Assembly (NCBI RefSeq): GCF_900103195.1
Contig: NZ_FMWU01000006.1
Span: 1 to 64,000, forward strand
Direction of reading: 5' to 3'
Source of the DNA: Methylobacterium sp. UNC378MF
Lineage (GTDB): Bacteria; Pseudomonadota; Alphaproteobacteria; Rhizobiales; Beijerinckiaceae
DNA: 64,000 bases
The notes beneath the pieces were generated by a model. That model saw only the letters and a program-made list of their open reading frames with translations, had not been told where the DNA came from and made no database searches. Position 1 is the first letter of the stretch; the number at the start of each line of letters is the position of its first letter. This document shows positions 53,859-63,188 of the stretch, piece by piece. The position numbers and the translations under genes were made by a program.

Positions 53859-54485
53859 TCAGCAGAGCCCGGCCGCGCGCAGCACGTCGTGGGCGCGGAT
53901 GATGTCGCGCAGCCGCTCCTCGAACGACCGGTCGCCGCCATTGGCATCCGGGTGGAAGCGCTTCACCAGCACCTTGTACTGCGCCTTGATGGCGGCCGTA
54001 TCGGCGGTCTCCTCAAGCCCCATCACGTCGAGGGCCCGGCGGATCGTGGCCGAGTGTTTGGGCTTGCGCGGCTCCTCGGGCTGGCGGGCGCGCCGACGGG
54101 CGTCGCCGACGCCCTCGCCGCGCAGGATGCCGAGCGGGTCGACATAGGCCCAGTCCCGAACCGGCTCGTCCGCGGGCTTCGCCTCGCCCGTCCGGTTCAC
54201 GCCCATCGCCCAGGTCGGACGATGTCCGATGATCGCGTCCTTCTGGTAGGCCTGGACGGCGGCATCGTTCATGCCGTCGAAGTAGTTGTAGGTGGCGTTG
54301 TAGGCGCGGACATGGTCGATGCAGAAGCGCCAGTACTGGCCCTCCGCCTTCCGGCCCTTCGGCGCCCGATACAGGCCCGGATGGGTGCAGCCCGGGCTCT
54401 CGCAGCCGGCCTCGGCCGCGGGCTTCGGCTCGTCGCAGGACGGTTTGATCCGGATGCTGTCGAACAGGCGCGAGTTGAGATCCAT
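53859..54485 (-). CDS. J-domain (DnaJ-like) protein
   Basis: 208 aa. Residues 1-140 contain a cysteine/histidine pattern (EAGCESPGCTHPGLY; WRFCIDHVRAYNATYNYFDG) that may bind a metal. Residues 145-205 are a C-terminal J domain (ALDVMGLEETADTAAIKAQY, KVLVKRFHPDANGGD with the HPD tripeptide). Stand-alone J proteins of this layout sit beside cobS and bolA in alphaproteobacteria; they would act as co-chaperones of an Hsp70, partner unknown. Confidence 0.9.
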   Translation of the reverse strand: MDLNSRLFDSIRIKPSCDEPKPAAEAGCESPGCTHPGLYRAPKGRKAEGQYWRFCIDHVRAYNATYNYFDGMNDAAVQAYQKDAIIGHRPTWAMGVNRTGEAKPADEPVRDWAYVDPLGILRGEGVGDARRRARQPEEPRKPKHSATIRRALDVMGLEETADTAAIKAQYKVLVKRFHPDANGGDRSFEERLRDIIRAHDVLRAAGLC

Positions 54486-54594
54486 GACGAGCCGATTATG
54501 AGGGGGCGGACCTGAGACACAAGGGCACCGGGCCTGATGACGCATGCGCGGGATCGGGCTTGACGGCGGCCCACGAACACGACGCGAGGGCACG

Positions 54595-54891
54595 ATGGCG
54601 GATGGTGCGGGCGCGGGCGGCACCCTGCGGGACTGGATGGAGGCGCGGCTGCAGGAACAGCTCGCGCCGGCGCGGCTCGACGTGATCGACGAGTCGCATC
54701 TGCATGCCGGCCATGCCGGGGCACGGCCGGGGGGCGAGACCCATTACCGGCTCGACATCGTCGCGTCGGCGTTCGAGGGCAAGAGCCGCGTCGAGCGGCA
54801 CCGCTTGGTGAACGCGCTGCTCGACGACGCGTTCAAGCGGGGCCTGCACGCCCTCGCGCTCCGCGCCCGCACGCCGGCCGAGGCCGCCTGA
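54595..54891 (+). CDS. BolA family protein
   Basis: 98 aa from ATG 54595. BolA fold: MEARLQEQLAPARLDVIDES, HLHAGHAGARPGGETHYRLD, IVASAFEGKSRVERHRLVNA and LLDDAFKRGLHALALRA. BolA proteins work with monothiol glutaredoxins in iron-sulfur cluster trafficking or iron sensing. Divergent from the J-domain gene. Confidence 0.94.
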   Translation: MADGAGAGGTLRDWMEARLQEQLAPARLDVIDESHLHAGHAGARPGGETHYRLDIVASAFEGKSRVERHRLVNALLDDAFKRGLHALALRARTPAEAA

Positions 54892-54901
54892 CGTCGCCGC
54901 G

Positions 54902-54989
54902 GACCTTGCGAGCGGAGCGAGGCAATCCAGCCGCGCCACCCTTGGCTATGTCGCGCTGCCCCGGGTCGCTTCGCTGCGCTCGCGACGAC
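54902..54989. repeat. REP-like imperfect inverted repeat (family A, copy 2)
   Basis: The left arm gaccttgcgagcggagcgag gcaatccag (54902-54930) and right arm (54961-54989, cgcttcgctgcgctcgcgac) are imperfect inverted copies. The layout matches that at 923-1012. Confidence 0.7.
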
Positions 54990-55141
54990 GGAGAGACGAT
55001 TTCGATGGCGCGCCATGAGCGGAACGGGGGGCACGGGCGAGATATGGTGACGCGGACGTCGATCCGCATCCTTCGCCGCATCGGCCCCGCGCCCGGCGCG
55101 GCAGCGCCGCGCGCCGTCAGCGCGCTGCCGGGGAGGCCGCC

Positions 55142-55573
55142 ATGTCCCTGCGGGTGACGCCGCGCATCGCCATCGCCGAGGACGAGATCGCGCTGTCCTT
55201 CATGCGCGCCTCGGGAGCGGGCGGCCAGAACGTCAACAAGGTCGAGACCGCGGTCCAGCTCCGATGGGCGGCCCTCGCGTCGCCCTCCGTGGATGATCGC
55301 GTCAAGGCGAATCTCGTGCGGCTCGCCGGGCGGCGCATGACCAAGGACGGCGTCCTCGTCCTCGCCGGGCAGCGGCACCGGACGCAGGAGCGCAACCGGG
55401 CCGATGTCCTGCAGCGCCTCGTCGATCTCGTGGCGGAGGCGGCCAAGCCGCCGCCGCCGATCCGCCGGCCGACGAAGCCCACGCGCGGCTCGCAGGAACG
55501 GCGCATCGGCGCCAAGAAGAACCGCGCCACGATCAAGCAGGGCCGGGGCACCTTCCGGGATTCCGACGGATGA
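55142..55573 (+). CDS. arfB: Alternative ribosome-rescue factor ArfB (YaeJ)
   Basis: Codon-independent peptidyl-tRNA hydrolase that frees ribosomes stalled on truncated mRNAs. 143 aa. GGQ at 27-29 in SFMRASGAGGQNVNKVETAV. The C-terminal basic tail (SQERRIGAKKNRATIKQGRG), which reaches into the empty mRNA channel, is intact. Start at ATG 55142 with GGGAGG upstream. Confidence 0.95.
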   Translation: MSLRVTPRIAIAEDEIALSFMRASGAGGQNVNKVETAVQLRWAALASPSVDDRVKANLVRLAGRRMTKDGVLVLAGQRHRTQERNRADVLQRLVDLVAEAAKPPPPIRRPTKPTRGSQERRIGAKKNRATIKQGRGTFRDSDG

Positions 55574-55591
55574 CCCCGCGCCGCTCAGGCT

Positions 55592-56386
55592 TCAGTGGAT
55601 CGCGTCGATGACCTCGGCCTTCGGGCTGGCGTCGGGTGCCGGCGACGAGCCGGCGACCAGGGCGCTGCCGGGCTTGGCGATGGTGAGGGCGATCGCGATC
55701 AGCGCCAGGATGGCGGCCAGCGCCGCCGGGAACAGGAAAGCCGATTCGCCGTAGCGCATGTCGAGCAGGCCGCCCACTACCGCACCGGTGCTGAGGCCCG
55801 CCCAGAGCGGCGCCTGGAGCCAGAAGGACGGCGCCACCGTGCCGAGCAGCAGGTTGGCGCAGCCGGTGCCGAAACGGACCACGGCGCCGGTGACGTAGGT
55901 GAGCGCCAGGGAGCGGCCGCCCTCGTCCTGCAGCGTCGCGTTCTGAAGGCCCAGCGCCAGGACGATCGGATAGGCGTGCAGCGGATAGGCGAAGGTGCCC
56001 CAGGGCATCAGCAGGCCGCCGGCGAGGAGCAGGGCCTGGAGCGTCAGCAGCACGGCAAGGCGCCAGCGCCCGACCCAGGCGGCGATCAGCGTCCCCAGGA
56101 AGGCGCCGAAGCAGAACAGGCAGATGGTGCTGGCGACCCGGCTGACATTCTCCCAGTCGCCATTGGCCACCGCGACGCCGAAGCGCGTGGTGTTGCCCGA
56201 CATGAACGACATGAACAGCTGCGAGAATTCCAGGAAGCCGATGGAATCGGCGCAGCCCGCAAGCGCGGCCAGGGCGATCGCGAAGGGGATGCGGGTGCGC
56301 GGATCGGCCGGAAAGGACTTGTCGGCGGGCGGTTCGGGTTTCCGCTCCGGTATCGCTGCTCCTGTCCGATTGCCGTAATCCGCCAT
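55592..56386 (-). CDS. YoaK/DUF1275 family membrane protein
   Basis: 264 aa with six or more hydrophobic segments. Family features: IALAALAGCADSIGFLEFSQ, LFMSFMSGNTTRFGVAVANG, LQNATLQDEGGRSLALTYVT and GAVVRFGTGCANLLLG. Function unknown; suggested to be a transporter of small substrates. It converges with arfB with 18 bp between stops. Confidence 0.9.
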   Translation of the reverse strand: MADYGNRTGAAIPERKPEPPADKSFPADPRTRIPFAIALAALAGCADSIGFLEFSQLFMSFMSGNTTRFGVAVANGDWENVSRVASTICLFCFGAFLGTLIAAWVGRWRLAVLLTLQALLLAGGLLMPWGTFAYPLHAYPIVLALGLQNATLQDEGGRSLALTYVTGAVVRFGTGCANLLLGTVAPSFWLQAPLWAGLSTGAVVGGLLDMRYGESAFLFPAALAAILALIAIALTIAKPGSALVAGSSPAPDASPKAEVIDAIH

Positions 56387-56455
56387 GCTGATCCCCCGAT
56401 CGAGCGACCGCGCCTAGCCGCGGCCGACTGACAATGGACGAACAGCCAAGCGGTT

Positions 56456-57403
56456 TCATGCCGCTGTGCGCCGCAACACAACGACGCGCCCCGGTACCGG
56501 ATGGCCCCCTTCGCGCCGGATTGCGGCGGGACGCGAGGTCAGGATCTCCAAGCCCGCCGCCGCGGCCCTCGCGCCGATATGGGCCTCGGCGTGGGCGTAG
56601 CGGCCGTCCTGGCCCAGAACGTAGCCGGGACCATCGTGGGATTGGACCGTGACGGCGCAGAGACCGCCCGGCCGCAGGACCCGGCCGATTCCAGCCAGGA
56701 ACGCCGCGAGGTCCGCCACGTAGATCAGGACGTCCGCGGCAAGACAGAGATCGGCGGACGATCCGGGCATGTCCGCCAGGGCCGCAATGAGGTCGCCTTC
56801 GATCAGGCGGTCATAGAGCGGTCGATCCCGCCACGCCTTGGCCCGCGCCAGCGTCAGCATCCCCGGCGAGAGGTCGATTCCGGTGAGATGACCGATCCGG
56901 TCGCGCAGAGCGGCGCCCATGAGCCCCGTGCCGCAGCCGAGATCCAGAGCCACCGCGAAGCGCCCCGGGACACCCGGCAGGGCATCGCGGACGAGCTGCG
57001 GGCCTATATAGGCCAGGCCCTCCACGAGGTGGTGCTCGAAACGCGGCGCGTAGCCGTCGAATAGGGCCCGGATATAGGTGGGGGACATGGCCGGGAGGTC
57101 GCCGCCGACACCCAGGCGGACGAGATGCGTGCGCACGCCGAGCCCGTCCTCCGGATCGATGTCGAGGGCGTCGGCATAGGCGCGCGCCGCCGCTTCGCGC
57201 AGGGCCGGATCGCCGCTGGCGGCGGCCATCGCCGCGCGCGCCCGGCCCAGCAGGAGCCAGGCCGGCGTGTAGCGCGGTGCAAGGTCCAGGACCTGCACGG
57301 CGAGGTCGGCGGCGGCCTCGTGGTCGCCCTCGGCCAGGCAGGCCTCGGCGTAGCGATAGCGGCGATCGGCGAGGAGGTCGCCGGAACTGAGCTGCGAGGC
57401 CAT
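56456..57403 (-). CDS. TPR-containing class I SAM methyltransferase
   Basis: 315 aa from ATG 57403. Residues 15-100 hold two TPR-like units ([40 protein letters not shown]). The SPTYIRALFDGYAPRFEHHL motif precedes a methyltransferase domain with FAVALDLGCGTGLMGAALRD, TGIDLSPGMLTLARAKAW and a late VLRPGGLCAVTV. This arrangement is common in alphaproteobacteria (COG4976). Substrate unknown. Divergent from the exonuclease operon with 68 bp between starts. Confidence 0.9.
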   Translation of the reverse strand: MASQLSSGDLLADRRYRYAEACLAEGDHEAAADLAVQVLDLAPRYTPAWLLLGRARAAMAAASGDPALREAAARAYADALDIDPEDGLGVRTHLVRLGVGGDLPAMSPTYIRALFDGYAPRFEHHLVEGLAYIGPQLVRDALPGVPGRFAVALDLGCGTGLMGAALRDRIGHLTGIDLSPGMLTLARAKAWRDRPLYDRLIEGDLIAALADMPGSSADLCLAADVLIYVADLAAFLAGIGRVLRPGGLCAVTVQSHDGPGYVLGQDGRYAHAEAHIGARAAAAGLEILTSRPAAIRREGGHPVPGRVVVLRRTAA

Positions 57404-57471
57404 GCGTCTGCCGGATCGGGGGCGCCTATATACCGGGGCCACCGGCGGACACCACCGGCTGCACGGACCCG

Positions 57472-58527
57472 ATGCCGATAAGCGCCAGCGAACTCCTCAC
57501 CCTGACCCGCGAGGGTCTCTACTGCCCGCTCGGGCGTTTCCACGTCGATCCGACCTGGCCGGTGGAGCGCGCGCTGATCACCCACGGCCACGCCGACCAT
57601 GCCCGCGCCGGCCACGGCCAGGTGCTGGCGACACCCGAGACCCTGCGGATCATGGCGGTGCGCTACGGCGCGGAGTTCTGCCGCCAGCGGCAGGAAGCCC
57701 GGCTCGGCGAGCCGATCCGTGTCGGCGACGTCACCGTGCGCTTCGCGCCGGCCGGCCACGTCCTCGGCTCGGCGCAGATCGCCATCGAGCGGGACGGGGT
57801 CCGGGTGGTGGTCTCGGGCGACTACAAGCGGGCGCCGGATCCGACCTGCCTGCCCTTCGAGGTGGTGCCCTGCGACGTGTTCATCACCGAGGCGACCTTC
57901 GGCCTGCCGGTCTTCACCCATCCCGACACGCGGGACGAGGTCCGCAAGCTCCTCGACTCGGTCCGGCTGTTCCCGGAGCGCGCCCACATCGTGGGGGCCT
58001 ACGCCCTCGGCAAGGCGCAGCGGGTGATGGCGCTCCTGCGGGAGGAGGGCTGGGACCGCCCGATCCACCTGCACGGCGCCATGGAGAAGCTGACGGCGCT
58101 GTACAAGGAGGAAGGGGTGCCGCTGGGCGACACGCCCAAGGTCGTGGCCGCCGAGCGCAAGGACCTGCACGGGGCGATCGTGATCTGCCCGCCTTCGTCG
58201 ATCCAGGATCTGTGGTCGCGCAAATTTCCCGACCCGGTGACCTGCTTCGCCTCGGGCTGGATGCGCGTGCGTGCCCGCGCCCGCCAGAAGGGCGTCGAGC
58301 TGCCGCTGGTGATCTCCGACCATTCCGACTGGCCGGACCTGTGCCGCACCATCCGGGACACCGGCGCCGGGGAGGTCTGGGTCACGCACGGGCAGGAGGA
58401 CGCCTTGGTCCATTGGTGCGGAACGCAGGGCATCCGGGCGAAGCCGCTCCACCTGCTCGGCTACGGCGATGACGGCGAGGTCGAGGGGACCTCAGAGTCG
58501 GGATCCGAGGCGGAGGCGGCCGCGTGA
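57472..58527 (+). CDS. Ligase-associated DNA exonuclease (metallo-beta-lactamase fold)
   Basis: 351 aa, MBL/beta-CASP family, of the type called ligase-associated exonuclease. Metal motif THGHADHARAGHG (His38, His40, Asp42, His43), then AGHVLGSAQIAIERDG, VVVSGDYKRAPDPTC, and EATFGLPVFTHPD. Its last codons overlap the ligase start by 4 nt (GTGA). In other bacteria this gene lies with an Lhr-like helicase and a phosphoesterase; neither is present here. A role in DNA break repair is inferred. Confidence 0.93.
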   Translation: MPISASELLTLTREGLYCPLGRFHVDPTWPVERALITHGHADHARAGHGQVLATPETLRIMAVRYGAEFCRQRQEARLGEPIRVGDVTVRFAPAGHVLGSAQIAIERDGVRVVVSGDYKRAPDPTCLPFEVVPCDVFITEATFGLPVFTHPDTRDEVRKLLDSVRLFPERAHIVGAYALGKAQRVMALLREEGWDRPIHLHGAMEKLTALYKEEGVPLGDTPKVVAAERKDLHGAIVICPPSSIQDLWSRKFPDPVTCFASGWMRVRARARQKGVELPLVISDHSDWPDLCRTIRDTGAGEVWVTHGQEDALVHWCGTQGIRAKPLHLLGYGDDGEVEGTSESGSEAEAAA

Positions 58528-60242
58528 ACGAGTTCGCCCATCTCCTCGACCGCCTCGCCTACGAGCCGCGCCGCAACGCCAAGCTGCGCATGCTCCAGGA
58601 CTATTTCGCACGCACGCCCGATCCCGAGCGCGGCTACGCGCTGGGCGCCATGACCGGCACGCTGAGTTTCCGCGAGGCCAAGCCCGCCCTGATCCGGGGG
58701 CTGGTGGAGGAGCGGATCGACCCGGTGCTGTTCCGGCTGTCGCACAATTACGTGGGCGACCTCGCCGAGACGACGGCGCTGATCTGGCCGGGACCGGCGG
58801 AGGCGCCGCGGGAACCGGGCCCTGGCCACAACAACCCGCCGCCGCAGGTCCCGACCCTGGCGGAGGTCGTCGGGACGCTGGCGACGATCCCCAAGCGCGA
58901 GCTGCCCCGCCATCTCGCGGACTGGCTCGACGCCCTCGACGAGACCGGGCGCTGGGCGCTCCTGAAGCTCGTCACCGGCAACCTGCGGGTCGGTGTCTCG
59001 GCGCGGCTCGCCAAGACGGCGGTCGGCGCGCTGGGCGGCCACGACGCCGACGCCGTCGAGGAGGTCTGGCACGGGCTGACCCCGCCGTTCGAGACCCTGT
59101 TCGCCTGGGTCGAGGGCCGGGCCGCGCGGCCCGAGACCCTGAACCCGGCGCCGTTCCGGCCGCCGATGCTGTCGCATCCGATCGAGGAGGAGGCCGACCT
59201 CGAGAAGCTGGAGCCCGCGGCGTTCTCGGCCGAGTGGAAGTGGGACGGCATCCGCGTCCAGCTCGTCGGCGGCCCCGATCGGGCGGGCCACCAGGTCGGA
59301 AAGGTCTATTCCCGCACCGGTGAGGACATCACCGGGGCGTTCCCGGATCTCGCCGAGGCCATCACCTTCACGGGGTCGCTGGACGGCGAGCTGCTGATCC
59401 TGCGCGAGCGTCGCGTGCAGAGCTTCAACGTCCTCCAGCAGCGCCTGAACCGGAAGGCGGTCACGGCCAGGCTTCTGGAGGAGTTCCCCGCCCATGTCCG
59501 CGCCTACGACCTCCTCACCCTCGGGGGCGACGACCTGAGGACCGAGCCCTTCGCGGTCCGGCGGGAGAAGCTGGAGGCGCTGGTGACCCGCCTCGATCAC
59601 GCGCGGATCGATATCTCGCCGCTCGTGCCCTTCGCCGATTGGGAGGCGCTGGCGGCCGCCCGCGCGGATCCGGCCTCGGTGGGGGCTGGCGAGGATGCCG
59701 ATGCCATCGAGGGGGTGATGCTCAAGCGCCTCAACAGCCCCTACCTGCCGGGCCGTCCCAAGGGACCGTGGTGGAAGTGGAAGCGCGAGCCGCACATCGT
59801 CGACGCCGTGATGATGTACGCCCAGCGCGGGCACGGGAAGCGCTCGTCCTTCTACTCGGACTACACGTTCGGGGTCTGGCGGGCGGCCCCCGAGGGCGGG
59901 GACGAGCTGGTGCCGGTCGGCAAGGCCTATCACGGCTTCACCGACGCGGAACTGGCCAAGCTCGACCGCTACGTCCGCAACAACACCACCAAGCGTTTCG
60001 GCCCGGTGCGCGAGGTCGCCCATGGCCGCGAGGCGGGCCTCGTCCTGGAGATCGCCTTCGAGGGCGTGCAGCGCTCGACCCGGCACAAGTCGGGGGTGGC
60101 GATGCGCTTCCCGCGGGTCAGCCGCATCCGCTGGGACAAGCCGCCCGCGGAGGCCGACCGGATCGACGTGCTGGAGCGCATCCTGGCCCGGGGCGAACGG
60201 GAGATCGCCCCGGGGGCGACGCTGATGGAGACGTCCGCATGA
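58524..60242 (+). CDS. ATP-dependent DNA ligase
   Basis: 572 aa from GTG 58524. N-terminal helical DNA-binding domain (1-205), nucleotidyltransferase motif I with Lys239 in EWKWDGIRVQ, motif III SLDGELLILRERRVQSFNVL, IV VMLKRLNSPYLPG and V WWKWKREPHIVDAVMMYAQR, and an OB fold. Bacterial LigC/LigB-like type linked to the upstream exonuclease. It overlaps both neighbours by 4 nt, so all three are translationally coupled. Confidence 0.95.
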   Translation: MNEFAHLLDRLAYEPRRNAKLRMLQDYFARTPDPERGYALGAMTGTLSFREAKPALIRGLVEERIDPVLFRLSHNYVGDLAETTALIWPGPAEAPREPGPGHNNPPPQVPTLAEVVGTLATIPKRELPRHLADWLDALDETGRWALLKLVTGNLRVGVSARLAKTAVGALGGHDADAVEEVWHGLTPPFETLFAWVEGRAARPETLNPAPFRPPMLSHPIEEEADLEKLEPAAFSAEWKWDGIRVQLVGGPDRAGHQVGKVYSRTGEDITGAFPDLAEAITFTGSLDGELLILRERRVQSFNVLQQRLNRKAVTARLLEEFPAHVRAYDLLTLGGDDLRTEPFAVRREKLEALVTRLDHARIDISPLVPFADWEALAAARADPASVGAGEDADAIEGVMLKRLNSPYLPGRPKGPWWKWKREPHIVDAVMMYAQRGHGKRSSFYSDYTFGVWRAAPEGGDELVPVGKAYHGFTDAELAKLDRYVRNNTTKRFGPVREVAHGREAGLVLEIAFEGVQRSTRHKSGVAMRFPRVSRIRWDKPPAEADRIDVLERILARGEREIAPGATLMETSA

Positions 60243-60706
60243 AGCAGGGCAAGATCGGTCCGGTGGAGACGATGGCCGCAGGTCCGGTGCAGCGGCATGC
60301 GAGCGGGCGGCTGACCATCGCGACCGCGGGTCCGGGCTTCACGGATTTCACAGCCGCGGTGGCTGGGTTCGTGCGCGGCAGCGGCATCCGGGACGGTCTC
60401 GTCACGGTGTTCTGCCGGCACACCTCGGCCTCGCTCACCATCCAGGAGAACGCCGACCCCGACGTCCAGACCGACCTGATGGCCGCTCTGGACGGGTTCG
60501 CGCCGCGGCATGCCGGCTACGTCCACGGCGCCGAGGGGCCGGACGACATGCCGGCCCATATCCGCACGATGGTGACCGATTCGGCCCTGACCATCCCGCT
60601 GATCGAGGGCCGGCTGGCCCTCGGCACGTGGCAGGGGATCTACCTGATCGAGCATCGCGACCGGCCGCACCGACGGGAGATCGTGCTGAGCGCGATCGGG
60701 TCGTGA
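60239..60706 (+). CDS. YjbQ family (UPF0047) protein
   Basis: 155 aa from ATG 60239, overlapping the ligase stop (ATGA). UPF0047 fold: FCRHTSASLTIQENADPDVQ, DMPAHIRTMVTDSALTIPLI, EGRLALGTWQGIYLIEHRD. Members have been reported to have weak thiamine-phosphate synthase activity, so databases call them secondary thiamine-phosphate synthase; the true function is unclear. Coupling to a DNA ligase is notable. Confidence 0.93.
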   Translation: MKQGKIGPVETMAAGPVQRHASGRLTIATAGPGFTDFTAAVAGFVRGSGIRDGLVTVFCRHTSASLTIQENADPDVQTDLMAALDGFAPRHAGYVHGAEGPDDMPAHIRTMVTDSALTIPLIEGRLALGTWQGIYLIEHRDRPHRREIVLSAIGS

Positions 60707-60850
60707 CGCGTCCGCCACCACCGCTCCGCGCGCCTCGCCGGCGCCTTCGGCCCAGCAACACGCGGTCACACACCGTCGGTTAACCATGTCGGGCTCTTAT
60801 CGGTCTCCGTCGGAGCGGGGACCGTGCCGCTCCGGCGAACGGAGACCCCG

Positions 60851-61642
60851 ATGGGCCTTTTCACCGCGCTCTCGAACTCGATTTCCGGCGCCTCGGCGCA
60901 GTCGCTGGCCCTGAACAACATCTCGGGGAACATCGCCAACACCCAGACGGTGGGCTTCAAGTCCACCGAGACGAGCTTCGCCGACATGCTCGCCGAGACC
61001 GACCGCAGCACGCAGCTGGCCGGGGGGGTTGCGTCGAACACGCGCAACAGCCTCAACATTCAGGGTTCGATGCAGTCGACCGGCGTCTCGACGAACCTCG
61101 CCATCTCGGGCAACGGCTACTTCATCGTGAAGCAGAATACCGGGACGCCGCAGAGCCCGACCTTCAGCGGCGACACGGGTTACACCCGGCGCGGCGACTT
61201 CGCTCCGGACGCCAGCGGCTATCTCAGCAATGGCGCGGGCTACTACCTGTTCGCCGGTCCCTCGGCCACCGCCCCCGTCCAGGTCCCGACCGGCGCCAAC
61301 ACCTTGGGAAGCCTCGCGGTCTCGCCCGCCGGTACCTTGACGGGCACGGCCGCCGACGGCAGCTCCGTGGCCCTCGGCACGCTGCAGCTGGCGCAGTTCG
61401 GCATGCAGGACAACCTCGCTTCGCTCGACGGCGGCACCTACGTCGCCACCGGCAAGTCGGGGACGCCGAGCTACGGCCTCAACGGCGCGACCATCACGGC
61501 CGGCTCGGTGGAGCAGTCGAATGCCGGGATTTCGGATCAGTTCTCGAAGATGATCGAGACCCAGCAGGCCTACACGGCCAACACCAAGGTCATGAGCACG
61601 ACCGACCAGATGCTCCAGGACGCGATCGCGATGTACTCGTGA
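60851..61642 (+). CDS. Flagellar hook-basal body complex protein (short FlgE/FlgG-type)
   Basis: 263 aa from ATG 60851, with GGAGA 5 nt upstream. N-terminal rod-motif region MGLFTALSNSISGASAQSLA, LNNISGNIANTQTVGFKSTE; central ISGNGYFIVKQNTG and GYTRRGDFAPDASGYLSNG; C-terminal helix GISDQFSKMIETQQAYTANT ending in LQDAIAMYS. The length fits FlgG or FlgF, the N-terminus looks more like a hook (FlgE) protein. It is not in a flagellar cluster here. Which rod or hook part it forms cannot be told. Confidence 0.88.
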   Translation: MGLFTALSNSISGASAQSLALNNISGNIANTQTVGFKSTETSFADMLAETDRSTQLAGGVASNTRNSLNIQGSMQSTGVSTNLAISGNGYFIVKQNTGTPQSPTFSGDTGYTRRGDFAPDASGYLSNGAGYYLFAGPSATAPVQVPTGANTLGSLAVSPAGTLTGTAADGSSVALGTLQLAQFGMQDNLASLDGGTYVATGKSGTPSYGLNGATITAGSVEQSNAGISDQFSKMIETQQAYTANTKVMSTTDQMLQDAIAMYS

Positions 61643-61652
61643 TGCCGCCCCG

Positions 61653-63188
61653 TCACAGAAATTTCAGCGGGTCCTTCTCGGGCGGGGGCGGTGCCACGTC
61701 GGCGCGGTTCCACCAGCCGCCGCCCAGCGCCACGAACAGGGCCGCGGTGTCGGCATACTGGGTCGCCCGCGCCGCGGCCGAGGTCACGAGCGCCGACAGG
61801 TAGCCCTGCTGGGCGATCAGCACCTGCGAGGAGGTGATCGCCCCCGCCGTGTACTGCTTGCGGATCAGCCCGAGGCTCTGGTTCGTGGCGCTCACCGCGG
61901 CGTCGGCGGCAGCCACGGCCTTCGCGTCGGCCTGGAGCGCCCGCAGCGCGTCCGCGACGTTCTGGAAGGCGGTGATCACCGTCGCCTTGTACTGCGCCTG
62001 CGCCTCCGTCAGCGACTCCTCGGCGGCCCGCTGGCGCCGGAACAGGGTCCCGGCATCGAAGATCGGCGCCGTCGCCTGACCGATGATCGTGAAGAACGCC
62101 GCCCCCGGACTGGTCACCTGCGCGATCCGCGTGGCGCTGGAGCCGCCCGTGGCGGTCAGGCTGAACTGCGGCAGGCGGTTCGCCACCGCGACGCCGACAT
62201 TGGCGCTCGCCTGCTGCACCAGGGCCTCCGCCGCCTTCACGTCGGGCCGCTGCTGCACGAGCCGCGAGGGCAGGCTCACCGGGAGCCGGGTCGGCAGGCG
62301 CAGGGCAGCGAGGTCGAAGGTCTCGGAGACCTCGTCGGAGGGCAGGCGTCCTGCCAGCGCGGTCAGAAGGTTGCGCTGCTGCGCGAGCGCCTTCTCCAGC
62401 GGCGGCAGAAGCTGCTGCGACAGCGCCAGCGCCGCCTGCTGCTGCACCACGTCGGCCCCTGCGATCTGACCCAGCGACAGCTGCTTGTTGTAGAGCTGCA
62501 GCACCTCGGTCTGCGCCTGGATCACCTTGCGGGTCGCGTCGATCTGCGCGCGCAGCGAGGCTTCCTGGATCGCGGCGGCGACGACGTTGGCAGTCAGGCT
62601 CAGATAGGCCGCTTCCAGCTGGAAGCGCTGGTTCTCTGTGGTGGCCTCCAGGGACTCAATCTGCCGCCGGTTCCCGCCGAACACGTCCGGATTGTATGAG
62701 ACCACCGCCTGCGGCGTGGACAGGCTGTAGAGATACTGGTTCTGGTTGTTGAGGGGCGATTGCAGGTCGAGGCCGGGCGCCAGCGCCCCCTGGATCTGCG
62801 GCGTCGCGGTCAGGCTCGGGTAGAGCGTGCCCTTCTGGGCGAGCACGTTCTGCTGCGCCACCCGCAGGGAGGCCTGCGCGGCCTCAAGCGACGGGTTGTT
62901 GGCGAGCGCCTGCTCCACGAGGCGGTTCAGCGCCTTCGAGTGGAACAGGGTCCACCACGAGCCCGGGATATCGGCGCCGGAGACGAAGCTCTGGTCGGCC
63001 GAGCCGCCCTGCCGGGTCCGGATCTTGTCGGCCGCGGAGGGGTTCTGCAGCGGTTCCTTGGTGTAGCGGCCGACCGGCGGAGTCTCGGGCGCCACGTAGT
63101 TCGGGCCGACCGCGCAGGCCGACAGGCCGAGGGAGGCCGCCAGCCACGCGGTCGCCCGTCCGCACCGTCTCGGCGCAAAGCTCACCAT
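61653..63188 (-). CDS. RND efflux outer-membrane lipoprotein (NodT/OprM family)
   Basis: 511 aa from ATG 63188. Lipoprotein signal with lipobox LSAC (MVSFAPRRCGRATAWLAASL, LGLSACAVGPNYVAP). Two OEP repeats of long helices typical of TolC-like channels (LVEQALANNPSLEAAQASLR; QLSLGQIAGADVVQQQAALA; RPDVKAAEALVQQASANVGV; LIRKQYTAGAITSSQVLIAQ). Outer-membrane exit duct for the RND pump encoded upstream on the same strand. Confidence 0.93.
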   Translation of the reverse strand: MVSFAPRRCGRATAWLAASLGLSACAVGPNYVAPETPPVGRYTKEPLQNPSAADKIRTRQGGSADQSFVSGADIPGSWWTLFHSKALNRLVEQALANNPSLEAAQASLRVAQQNVLAQKGTLYPSLTATPQIQGALAPGLDLQSPLNNQNQYLYSLSTPQAVVSYNPDVFGGNRRQIESLEATTENQRFQLEAAYLSLTANVVAAAIQEASLRAQIDATRKVIQAQTEVLQLYNKQLSLGQIAGADVVQQQAALALSQQLLPPLEKALAQQRNLLTALAGRLPSDEVSETFDLAALRLPTRLPVSLPSRLVQQRPDVKAAEALVQQASANVGVAVANRLPQFSLTATGGSSATRIAQVTSPGAAFFTIIGQATAPIFDAGTLFRRQRAAEESLTEAQAQYKATVITAFQNVADALRALQADAKAVAAADAAVSATNQSLGLIRKQYTAGAITSSQVLIAQQGYLSALVTSAAARATQYADTAALFVALGGGWWNRADVAPPPPEKDPLKFL

